Positions 49,205-58,710 of a stretch of 64,000 nucleotides of DNA are shown in pieces (within the stretch, counting starts at the first letter, position 1; every line of letters starts with the position of its first letter). This stretch comes from Prostheceraeus crozeri (lineage: Eukaryota > Platyhelminthes > Polycladida > Euryleptidae), in NCBI GenBank assembly GCA_907163375.1, contig CAJQUW010006778.1:1-64000 (forward strand). The letters are read 5' to 3'. A program made the translations under genes and the position numbers. Below the pieces are notes generated by a model, which did no database searches, was not told the DNA's origin, and was given only the letters and a program-made list of their open reading frames with translations.

Positions 49205-49288
49205 GTAGTGATGTGAGTTCTTCTCCACACCAACTTTTGGTGTTTAACTATTGTGCGATAATATAGAGGGTGTTCTTCTTCGTTGCAG

Positions 49289-51135
49289 ATGACAAATGTA
49301 CAGCGGAGAAAGCTGCTCGGCGACAAATGAAGAACACGATGGGTGCACCAGCACATTTGAAAAGTGAAATCAAGCCTCACTCAATCCGAGTTGCGAATAA
49401 ATATCAACTTGATGTGGAAGAGCGCATCTCTGAATTGACCATCAAAACTCGCCAGGCAACTGCACGTGTCTATCCAATACTACATGAGCAATCAACTCCA
49501 GCTGCTCTGGCAGCTATTTCGGAATCTGCAGAGGACATGCAGCAACCAACCGCCCCACCTGAAACTGACATCATTTCACAAGCACCAAGTGAGGCTGAGG
49601 CAACCATCGATAGTCAATCAGCGCACAGTCGCAATGATGACTGGCTCGCGGAGCACCATACATCCACCGCATTCGTTCCGCGTCTCATCTCTCATCGTCA
49701 CAGTGACAGTAGTAGCAGCAGTGAACTTAGCCATGCTCTGCCTCCTCGGTATAATAACGTCAAAATGCCAAAAGTTGATTCCCCACCACCTCCAGATTTC
49801 AGAAATGTCGAACTACATGTTGTTGATTTTCCATCAACCGACTCTGCTGTAGATAGCGAGCCAGTCTATCCAGAAGACGCTTTGGAGGAAGGAACAGTTG
49901 CATCTATAGAGGATAATCTGTCAGATAATGAATATGATGTAGAGCTAGAAAACATAGTTTTTCAGAATAGAGCAGCTTATTGCGAGGCAGTCCCAGAAAG
50001 AGTTGTCACTGAGGTTAACATAACGGAGAATCAAGTGAAAGAAATTGAGGAAGCAAATGAGTTAAGTTCAAATGAAGAAGATAGTCAAACATATGAGGCG
50101 ATTCCAATACAATATACTCCTAAAGAAAACTCTGATACGAATCCCTTTCGTCTATCAGTTGTCGAAGAACATGAGGAGATTGATGAAACAATAGAAAATT
50201 TTCATTCTTCTCTCCATGAACTACAGAGTCCTGACGAACACAAGTCCCCTGTACCAAATATATGTTTACACAATCAAGGAAATGACGAACAGTCACTTCA
50301 TGATCAAAATGATGAGGACACGATGAGTGAAGATGATTCTCAAGTTCCAACACAGTCGAATTTGAATGATAACAAAACTAACCCATTCTTCAGTTCGGTC
50401 GAATTTCAAAATGATGAAATTGCTCCGATAGATTTAGAGTCAAGGGAAGCTTCTCAGAAGCCTGCTTTTGATATGAATCCTTTCCTAGATCTCGAGGATG
50501 ATTCTCAAATTAATACGAAGAATCCATTTCTGGATTTGCAGGTACAAGACTCGAATAGCATTTTTATTTTTCCACCGAGAGAGTCTCTTGAAGGAAGTTC
50601 ATCGGTACAGTCTCTGCTTCATGATCAAACTTTTTCTTCCATAACGCACGAAACAGAACACCCGTTTGTTTTCCCACCTTCCGAGATGCCAAACACTAAT
50701 GCCAACATGGATCCCTTTATTTTCATTGATAAAGCTGATGATCAACAAAGTAAAGATTCATTGCCATTTCCCTCGCCTATTCCATCCATTGACTCAAAAC
50801 CAGACTCCAGTATAATCAGCGATCTATTGAATCTGCCCCCACCTCCAGAGTGGACACAAGATTTTCATTTTCCGGATGAAATTCCTCCTCCTGCCATTCA
50901 AGTGATCAGTCCATCTCCAGCACATTCCTCAGAACTTGCCCCTTCTCCCGTATTCTTGCCAATGAAAGGGACTGAAGATCCTTTCAGTCCAAGTCCTCTT
51001 TTAGTCACAGAGCAGTCACATTCAGAGGCGGACGGCGGAGAAGACCGCACCAGTGTGTCGTCGGCATTTTGGCTATCTGAAGATGAAATCGATGATACTA
51101 CACGAGCTCACAACACAAAAAACTTTGTTGAATGA
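49289..51135 (+). CDS. Last coding exon of a host gene with NPF motifs (about 615 aa)
   Basis: The acceptor CTTCGTTGCAG ends at 49288, and the frame enters in phase 1 and stays open to a TGA at 51133-51135. The protein part is acidic, Ser/Pro-rich and mostly disordered. It carries NPFRLSV, NPFFSSV, NPFLDLED and NPFLDLQV plus DPFIFI and DPFSPSP. NPF motifs bind EH-domain proteins and DPF motifs bind clathrin adaptors, so the product is probably an endocytic or trafficking protein, or the cytoplasmic tail of a membrane protein. I do not recognise the gene. Codon use and lack of element context mark it as host. Confidence 0.7.
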
Positions 51136-51719
51136 TTGAAAATATACCGATCAGTTTTTGTAGAGGAAAGCTAGCATACTTCAGTGGATCATTTTGCATT
51201 TACATTTCACTGAGAAGTACACGAGTAAGTTTATCAGACATGGATTATTTATGTCCTTAATACAAGCTTTTTTGCTTAACTTCTGCGTGAAACTATGAGA
51301 TTGTACTTAGATATTTGCCGTTTCTGTCATAGATGAATTTTGATTGTATAGTTAGATTGATTATTTTTTTGACTTTGGATTCATTTATATGACATTTACA
51401 CATCCACCATTTTCGCGCAACTGCATCGGTAAAACCAAAACTTCTAAATGATTGTTGGAAATTTTACTTTCTGTAAATGCATAACTTTTGCACAAATACA
51501 TGAAAAAGGCTCAGCAACGCCGCTTTGAATTAAGAAAATACAAAACTTTTGACGACTTTCTCATCCTTTGAAATCCATGATCCTACCAATTGACAGGGAG
51601 ACTCTCACAACTAATTTACGTGTAATATGTGACACAAAAGCACGTTTACTGCCAAACATTTCCGTGGTTTGGGACAGTTGCGTTGTCGGTATTCAAAGCG
51701 GAGACCAAGTTCTTTCTAA
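51136..51719. other. Probable 3' UTR and flank of host gene
   Basis: No ORF of note. I found no AATAAA soon after the stop, so the transcript end is not placed. Confidence 0.35.
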
Positions 51720-52324
51720 AGCCGCTGTCACACAGAAAAAGGCGTCTTCCATCTTCCATTTGGGATTTCCCTTTAATTGTATGCAGAAAATAATACAACC
51801 TATCACACAGAAAAAGTCATCAGCCATAATTCAGCTTCCATCTTCCACCGTCCACCACGCTGTCACACAGGAAAAGTCATATGGCGTAGTCCATCGGACA
51901 TAAGGCATGAAATCATGCGGCTGATGAAGTTTATTTCCATAAACGGTCAGACGTCACCCGCGAGACTGTTCCAAATTTAGAACAACGTGAAGTGACGTCT
52001 GAGGGAAGGTATAGGAAGCTGTCATTTGCGAAGAGAAGCAATCAGATAACAGCCTTTGTCCACAATGTCGAACGAGGACGAGGATCAAGACTGTAGTCAT
52101 AGCAACGATAAATAGTGAAAAATAGCGCTGACTGCATCGGAAATGGAATTCCCTAGTGTGACTTCGGTAGGTGGAAGATGGACGATGGACGATGGAAGGT
52201 GGAAGACGCAGATGAAAATCGTCTCATCACGCCTTATGGAAGACGCCTTATGAAGAATGTGCAAAGAGGCGAGTGACATGGAAGATTGAAGGTGAAAGAC
52301 GCCTCATTCTGCGTGACAGCGGCC
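51720..52324. mobile_element. MITE with TAA target duplication (605 bp)
   Basis: The ends are inverted repeats of about 38 bp, RGCCGCTGTCACRCAGAA in both, continuing into AGGCGTCTT. TAA flanks both sides (51717-51719 and 52325-52327). A 3-bp TAA duplication and GGCC-like tips suggest PIF/Harbinger, but the superfamily is tentative. Internal copies of CTGTCACACAG and of a GGAAGATGGACG-type repeat occur. No transposase frame. Confidence 0.7.
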
Positions 52325-52726
52325 TAATGGTGCCACTCTCTCGATCTTGTATACTTGTCGCGTACGATGGAGGTGTGCGAACCCGAAATCGGGTTTGGGT
52401 CGGGTTTCCGAATTTATTCGGTTTCATTGCAAGCATTCGAGTTATATATTCGGGTTTTCACTTCATGATACTTAGACATTTATAAGTATACTTATGCCTT
52501 TTTGACTTCCCTTGCAGATATACATACAGTATTCTATTTCATAAATGCGCATTCAAATTTCGTGCATGTTTTGTAGCCTATTTATATAGAATGTTGAATG
52601 GATGGCCTCAATTGCACATCTGTCACCAATGGCATATGTTTCTGCATAAATGCCAACGGTGACTACCGAAATTCACCAGATGACGGGAGATCATAAGTAG
52701 TGAAAACTGTGCCCTACTTGCGACGG
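52325..52726. other. No gene seen
   Basis: Host DNA with a short CGGGTTT-rich patch near 52385-52420. Confidence 0.35.
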
Positions 52727-52920
52727 ATAGGTACATGGATAGGTACATGTAAAATTTAGTGTTATCAATAGGAACATGGATAGGTACATGGATAGGTACA
52801 TGGATAGGTACATGTATAATTTAGTTATCGATAGGTACATGGATAGGTACATGTATAATTTAGTTATCGATAGGTACATGGATAGGTACATGTATAATTC
52901 AGTGTTATGAATAGGAACTT
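52727..52920. repeat. Minisatellite
   Basis: 12-bp unit GATAGGTACATG repeated singly or in runs, organised in a longer unit that includes TATAATTTAGTTATC (three times). Confidence 0.85.
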
Positions 52921-53234
52921 GTATGAGATCTGTTTTACTGGATATGTACATGTGTTTGGTACACTCAGTTGAGTACACTGTGTTTCGGAACGTCTATGAT
53001 CGAACTTGTGTGGTTTGGTTCTGAGCACTTGGGTACGTACCGATAGACGTCCGTTGTTTGATTTTGAATGGGTTTGCTCAATTGCGACTATTGTGACTAT
53101 TATTTTAAATGTAGCACTATTTAGATGTGAAACTTTAATGTGCAGTTATGATTTAGTTGCTCCCCAACAAGAAAACCAATTCCAGAACTATGTTTAAAGT
53201 GAAAAAGACAAGAGATTTACAATGTAAGTTTAAT

Positions 53235-53525
53235 TTAAGCATGAAAAATAAATGATGGGTGTATATCACGTCCCTCAGGCGACTCCATGATCTTTAGGAA
53301 GTCATCACACCATTCATGAAATGTTTTATTGTTGCTAAAGTCATGATCGCACTCGTGTACCGGACACTTCACTGGTAGTCCATTCCGCCTTTGAAGTGCT
53401 GACACAGTCAAGGTCTTCCACAGGACCACTTTGCAGCCGCAAGACAGATGCATGGTCATGTCCAACTGACCTCCCATAATGACTTGGCTGTCATTTTGAA
53501 AATAAAATAGTGGTTTTGAGGACAT
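53235..53525 (-). CDS. Unrecognised small Cys/His protein (96 aa)
   Basis: Starts MSSKPLFYFQNDSQV. The middle holds LSCGCKV and, 25 residues on, VKCPVHECDHDF, which could bind one zinc. The C-terminal part is acidic. It is divergent from 53750-54211 across about 225 bp with a TATA box. It could be an accessory gene of Polinton C or of a lost element, or a host gene; nothing decides this. Confidence 0.4.
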   Translation of the reverse strand: MSSKPLFYFQNDSQVIMGGQLDMTMHLSCGCKVVLWKTLTVSALQRRNGLPVKCPVHECDHDFSNNKTFHEWCDDFLKIMESPEGRDIHPSFIFHA

Positions 53526-53619
53526 GCTTCTTGTTATGGAACGTTGAGGATAAGTACTTAACAGTTTGGAACAATGACATCCTTTATATAGTTATATATA
53601 TTCTTTAGGGAAGTTCGGT

Positions 53620-53700
53620 ACCTCTCTGATTGGCTGTTAGGATTTCCTTTGTTTAAAAAGTATATAAGTCCGAGGTTTGTACCAATTCTTATCAAAGGTT
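53620..53700 (+). promoter_or_regulatory. CCAAT/TATA promoter
   Basis: GATTGGCTG (a reversed CCAAT box, near 53629) is followed by TATATAAG at 53661-53668. About 80 bp separate the TATA box from the ATG at 53750. This is the same layout as in Polinton promoters at 25615 and 58632. Confidence 0.55.
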
Positions 53701-53749
53701 CTAATCCTCACGTTTACAAGTTACAATTATTTTAAATCTACAAGTCATA

Positions 53750-54211
53750 ATGGATCGCAAACAGAAAGCCGCAGTTGAGAACGGGACTGCTGATCGTACC
53801 ACTTCGCCAGTGGAACGTACCAATACACCTCCCCAATCTCCGATGGAGCGATCGACAACACCAAACGAGCCGGTGGTGTTCACCCAAGCCCCTGCATCGC
53901 CCGACTACTCGAGTGATGAAGATAGTGACGTATCAATCGAGACGATGCGTCACATGAATAAGAAGTCCATGCGAACGCCACTTTATGGACGGGTCACGGT
54001 CAAAGTCAAGAACGCCCCGAAAAAGTACCACACCAAACGGGTGTTCATGAGGATGGAGCCGAACGAGCGGAACCTCACAACCGCTCTCGAATTTTCGGTC
54101 ATCGACCTTGACACACCACGTCGCTGTCCCTGTGCGCCCAAGAAGACCAGGATCCATGTGCAAGTGGACTTGAAAAAACTTGTACCCTTTCCTTACCTTG
54201 ATGACATTTAG
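53750..54211 (+). CDS. Unrecognised small protein (153 aa)
   Basis: Starts MDRKQKAAVENGTADRTTSP. The first 75 residues are Ser/Thr/Pro-rich and acidic, presumably disordered. The rest is basic and beta-like (YGRVTVKVKNAPKKYHTK, FSVIDLDTPRRCPC, RIHVQVDLKKLVPFPYLDD). No family recognised. GC content is higher than in the flanks, which supports coding. Placement just left of Polinton C suggests an element accessory gene, but the border of C is not known. Confidence 0.45.
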   Translation: MDRKQKAAVENGTADRTTSPVERTNTPPQSPMERSTTPNEPVVFTQAPASPDYSSDEDSDVSIETMRHMNKKSMRTPLYGRVTVKVKNAPKKYHTKRVFMRMEPNERNLTTALEFSVIDLDTPRRCPCAPKKTRIHVQVDLKKLVPFPYLDDI

Positions 54212-54428
54212 TGTGTTTTTTCTTAATCTCTTTATTTAATATTCATTTGTATATATGAACAGACTTGTTTTATCATTTCACAAATCGGTCTTCAATTAAG
54301 GTCTGAATGGGAAAGGGGAATAACTATCTACAATTAATGATGTTCAATAACTGAATTGAAACAAAAAATCAAGTATGAAGACTTCAACTTGAAATAAATA
54401 GGAACATATAACTTTTAAAGAAACAGTT

Positions 54429-54770
54429 ATGTTGTTAATTTTAAAATGCTTGTAGCAGTCCAGGATGATATCATACATGTGTCATACACGACACCATAAG
54501 AATGAGAATGAAAAGACCTTTAGAATGATATAAGGTATGTACCTATTCGATGGGAAAATCCTAGTTGTATGCAACTGTATGCAAGCAGACAAATGTTAGA
54601 TTTTTAAATTCACTAAGTTTTTAGCCCATTCTTTAAAGACATGTAGCTCTCTAGTTATATGTCATACAATACACCATTAGAATCAGCATGAAAAGAGCAT
54701 TCGAATGATATATTGTATGTACCCATTTGATGAAAAAATCCTAGTTGTATGCATCTGTATGCAACTTGAA
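54429..54770. repeat. Diverged direct repeat of about 105 bp
   Basis: Blocks near 54480-54585 and 54660-54765 share GTCATACA..ACACCAT, TGAAAAGA, GAATGATAT and AATCCTAGTTGTATGCA, in the same order. Confidence 0.6.
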
Positions 54771-54895
54771 AAATTCCAAGTTTTTTTACAAAAATGACTA
54801 AGTTTACAAATTTTCAAAGTTAAAGTTTTACAACCAAAAATGACCATAATATACAAACCTCTACACTTGACCTTGACCTTAGACCTGACCTTGAC

Positions 54896-55076
54896 CTTCA
54901 TACACTTCATACACTTCATACACTTCATACACTTCATACACTTCATACACTTCATACACTTCATACACTTCATACACTTCATACACTTCATACACTTCAT
55001 ACACTTCATACACTTCATACACTTCATACACTTCATACACTTCATACACTTCATACACTTCATACACTTCATACAC
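54896..55076. repeat. 9-bp microsatellite, about 20 copies
   Basis: Perfect repeats of TTCATACAC. Open in several frames for trivial reasons, so no gene is called. Preceded by a short GACCTT run. Confidence 0.95.
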
Positions 55077-55092
55077 GGCGGGGGGGGCCTCA

Positions 55093-55187
55093 AAATTTCT
55101 CGGGCGCTTCGCGCCCTCGAAATTTTTCGGATTCTAGGGTAAATAAATTTTCGAGTGCGCTTCGCGCACTCGAAAATTTATTTACCC
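55093..55187. repeat. Two strong hairpins with TTC loops
   Basis: The first has arms 55093-55107 and 55111-55125 with two mismatches (core GGGCGC-TTC-GCGCCC). The second has perfect 24-bp arms 55137-55160 and 55164-55187 (GGGTAAATAAATTTTCGAG...) around TTC. Sixteen bases upstream is a G8 tract. Confidence 0.85.
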
Positions 55188-55222
55188 ATGGGTTCCGGGT
55201 GCCATAGATACTCTTCTTGCTT

Positions 55223-55257
55223 CCCTAACCTTAACCCTAACCCTAACCCTAACCTAG
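55223..55257 (-). repeat. Telomere-like hexamers (TTAGGG on minus)
   Basis: About five CCCTAA units, one altered to CCTTAA. Interstitial, 36 bp after the hairpins. Confidence 0.8.
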
Positions 55258-55500
55258 TATTTTAATTTGATTATTTGAATTTTGGCGCGAAATTCAAATT
55301 TTCGGAAAAGTCTTTAAATTTGATTATTCGAATTTTGGCGCGAAATTTGAATTTTCGAAATTTAGCGCTTAATTCAAATTTTAATGTTCTATTCAAACCA
55401 CACGTTTTTATATCTTCAAATATGAATCATTATATGACTATTAATAATAACATGTATATCAAATAATACATCAGTCCATCAGTTCATATTACTTTGAATT

Positions 55501-55598
55501 CACTCTACTGTTTACATGTAGAAATCTTTCAACACATATGATGGCACTTCACTCTACTGTTTACATGTAGAAATCTTTCAACACATATGATGGCACTT
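55501..55598. repeat. Perfect 49-bp tandem duplication
   Basis: CACTCTACTGTTTACATGTA... occurs twice without change, so the duplication is recent. Confidence 0.9.
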
Positions 55599-55719
55599 CC
55601 ATTTCTAAGGTTAAAAATAAACCAGCTGTTCCAATTCTTGTTTGAGTTATCAATTTTGTTTAACCGTACCGATTCCAGGATGTGATGTCATAAGGTCTTT
55701 GTTCATAGTTGCTTTGTCA

Positions 55720-55837
55720 ATTTCATATATAAAGAAGTTGCACACAACGAATTTTCACTCATTTTCAAATTATTTAGTGTCCATAACAGACGTCGTTCTT
55801 CGTTCCTCCGTTCTCCGGTTCTTATTACAATTCTAAA
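55720..55837 (+). promoter_or_regulatory. Promoter and non-coding first exon of the left gene of Polinton C
   Basis: TATATAAA at 55726-55733, a leader, then donor AAA|GTGAGT at 55838. The acceptor CCTCTACAG lies directly before AAATGG at 56580, giving a 5' intron of 742 bp. Polinton B has the same design (22106 to 23197). Confidence 0.6.
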
Positions 55838-56581
55838 GTGAGTTTCATTGTCATGTTCTGCTACTTTATAGGATATTCGGGAGTAGGAACATTATTAAGT
55901 TTTTATAACCAAATAGCTTTAAATATAGAAGCTTGGGTTTTTAGGATAGGAACACTTTATGTTATATTATTAATCATGTTTTTTTATTTTCTTCCTATAT
56001 TAATTCATCCAGAAGAGACATGACTGTATAAGTCTGAGTAAAAGTGCAATTGACATCCGTATTTTTACACATTCTTTCTAAATAAAAAAGATGTTTAAAT
56101 AAAAATTCAATGTCATCTGATAGTTGATGTATGAATTCAAATTTGTTTAATCAAACGAATTGATTAACGGTTGAAATTTTCGAAAATTTTACTTTCGTTC
56201 TATTATGTTTATTTCAATTTAAAAGAAATATAAATCAGCTGCTTCCATAAAGTTTAAACTTGTTTAATTAAACTAATTTTTTAATGGTTGAAATTTTCGA
56301 AATCTCATTTTCATTCTATTATTATTTCGTAATTAAATAATGATATAGTTGTTTACAGATGATACAGCTGTTTCCAAATTTTATGTCTTTTTATAAACAA
56401 ACCCTTTGAAATGAAATTAAACTTTCGAATCTCAGTTTCTATTTCATCCATAAATTTATTTCTTCTTAAGATTTGTCTAATATTAATCTAGTACTTAATA
56501 AAGCTTTGAAGGTGGTACATAAATGATTTCTTATTTAATAAGGGATTAAATTATAATAAAAGTTTTTTATCCTCTACAGAA

Positions 56582-58559
56582 ATGGTTCGACATGAGAGTA
56601 TCGCACGACAACGTCTCGTCTTCCATTTTTGTGAGACATGTCAACTGCCCGTTCGACATGCCAACAAAAGCGGGCACAAGGAGTGCACCTTCCGAGAAGA
56701 CTGCTCCTACATCTACTGCCTTTCCTGTAGGACGTATGAAAGGAGTGATATGAAGGCCAACACCGATTCGGCGAAGGCCTTCATTGTTCGTCATACCCCC
56801 TGTGCTCTTGAGAATGGACGGAAAGGGATCAATTTGACTTCTAGTAATGAAAAAAAGAAGTTGCAACGCCTCTTTTCGAAGGACAGGCCGGTGGAAGGTG
56901 TTTTATCCCAGGTGGACGAACCTCAACAGCCTCCCAAGAAAGCCCCTAAGTCTCGCGCTCCCAAGAAGGCCCCTAAGTACCGAGAATTTGTCGACGAGAC
57001 TTTCAGCGATTTTGAGGTAAGTAATGTCAATCCTAGTTTCAACGAATAACTGATCCACTGGGGATAGATAAAATGCTACTTCATTAAGTCAATATAAGCA
57101 TATGTCGTTTACACATTTCAGGATTTGGTGATGCCCCCACCGAAGAAGACAAAGGTGTTGGTGCAGAAAAAACTCATCGTTAAAGATGTGAGAATCTATT
57201 TACTTGGGTTATCATTCATATGCATAATTAAATCAATGTTGTCAAAACATTTCAGACTGAACCACCTCAAGCGATGACAGTCGGGTTTGAAGATGGAAAC
57301 GTGGTGGAAAACTTGCGAAAGGTAACAAATTAATTTGCTTAATAGTTTCTAAGGAGAAATCAAATATGAATCTCTTTTTTAGCTGTTTCCAAGTGTTCAA
57401 TCAATCCCCGCATGCCCGAAGCTGCCTCGAGGGAATTCCCCAGGAGACAAAAAACTCGCTTCTAGCCCCGTAAGTGTGATTGCTGTGGTCTACGCTCAGA
57501 TAACAAACAACAACAACACCTTGAAAACCTGTCTATGTCTATCTCTTTAAATAAACATATTGTCACATTTTTCCGCTGCAGGCTGTGCGATCTCTATCCC
57601 TTAAAAAGCATAGGAGATTTTTAAGCACGCCAGCGACAACCACTTCCATTGAGGACAATGAGGAGAGGCCCTACTCCATACGCGAATCATCCTCATCCGA
57701 GGATTCTGCAACATCATCCTCATCCGACGATTCTCCAACATCGTCATCCGATGATGACGATGAATCTGTTACTAATGTAAGTATGAAGCTTGGTTAACTG
57801 CTTCAGTGTAGAATTTTCTATTAAAACATTTTGAAACTTACTTTGACAAACTTACTTACTTTGAAACTTATTTTGACAATTATCCTAATAAACAATTGTT
57901 TCCTTTGCTTACAGGAGTCCGTCATGTGTGCCTCACAGGAAGAGGTGTCCTTCAGCCACATCCGGGCATCCCCCAGCTGGAGCGTCCGCCTGCCGCTGTC
58001 CCCGATGATGACGCTTGCTCCTCCATCCCCTGTGCGTCCTCTATCGCCCGCAGTTCCTTCTTGTCCGGCACCTCCGATCCCACCCCCTCCAACGCCCGCA
58101 GCTCCTTCCTCTCCGTCACCTCCGATCCCAGCCGTAGCTCCTTCCTCCGCGACACCTCCTATCCCCGCCGCAGCTCCTGCTACAGTTCCCAAGGCCCCTC
58201 TCCGTGTGCGAGAGTATGATGTCGACCTCGATGCAACGACGGATGAAGACATGTACTCAAAACTACGCCGTTGTCAAGAGCGTCTAAGGGAGTCAGAGGC
58301 CCGTGAGGCTCAACTAATAGAGGACAACAGAGGTTTGGTTGAGTCCTTAAAAAATATAACTCAATCAAACCTCCTGTTGGCCTCGCAAGTGACCAACATT
58401 CAGAGGCACGACAAAGAAACATTGGTGCACATCGAGTGCAGAGACAATGCCATTAGAAAGGTGCGTCTAACGAGGATGGACGACTTGGGTGGCTGCAGTG
58501 AAAGCTGCAGCCACTTGAAGTTGTACCACAATGGTATTGTGAAATGTGTTAAACTTTGA
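56582..58559 (+). CDS. Zinc-binding/coiled-coil accessory protein of Polinton C (six coding exons, 497 aa)
   Basis: Exons 56582-57016, 57122-57187, 57256-57321, 57383-57469, 57582-57776 and 57915-58559. All have GT-AG introns and all are in phase 0, so the reading is continuous. The N-terminus holds C-x2-C-x11-H-x2-C, then YCLSC ... RHTPC. The middle is Pro/Lys-rich (PKKAPKSRAPKKAP), followed by Ser/Asp clusters and an Ala/Pro-rich stretch. Near the end is a coiled coil (YSKLRRCQERLRESEAREAQ) and a Cys/His tail (GGCSESCSHLKLYHNG). Gene order, the AG|AAATG start and the zinc module match 23200-24372 in Polinton B. Probably regulatory; function unproven. Confidence 0.7.
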
Positions 58560-58631
58560 CTTTTTTTCTTTGAAAATTAATTACTGAAAATTTTATGTGT
58601 TTTCTCTTTACAACAGATCGGAACATACGGT

Positions 58632-58680
58632 ATTGGCTGGTGATGACGCTGACGTCATTAGATGGTAGATGTATATAAGG
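58632..58680 (+). promoter_or_regulatory. polB promoter of Polinton C: CCAAT, CRE, TATA
   Basis: TATTGGCTGG (reversed CCAAT, near 58631), a full CRE palindrome TGACGTCA near 58651-58658, then TATATAAG at 58672-58679. The ATG at 58711 is only about 35 bp further, so the leader must be very short. Confidence 0.65.
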
Positions 58681-58710
58681 GCTTGCTAATTTCAATCCTC
58701 ATCAATAATC

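Noticed and set aside
52691-52978. 95-codon frame rich in YLSM
   Set aside because: Created by the GATAGGTACATG minisatellite.
54683-55142. Long open frames of repeated CMK, FIH or VYE
   Set aside because: They are produced by the 9-bp microsatellite TTCATACAC, which has no stop in most frames.
55838-56023. 61-codon hydrophobic frame (two membrane-like segments)
   Set aside because: It begins with GTG at the donor site of the 5' intron of the gene at 56582 and lies inside that intron. A shorter ATG version remains possible but nothing supports it.
57821-58252. Gly/Ala-rich minus frame and two other frames over the Pro-rich exon
   Set aside because: Shadows of the repetitive Pro/Ala/Ser codons of the last exon of 56582-58559. 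The phase 0 splice chain selects one frame.
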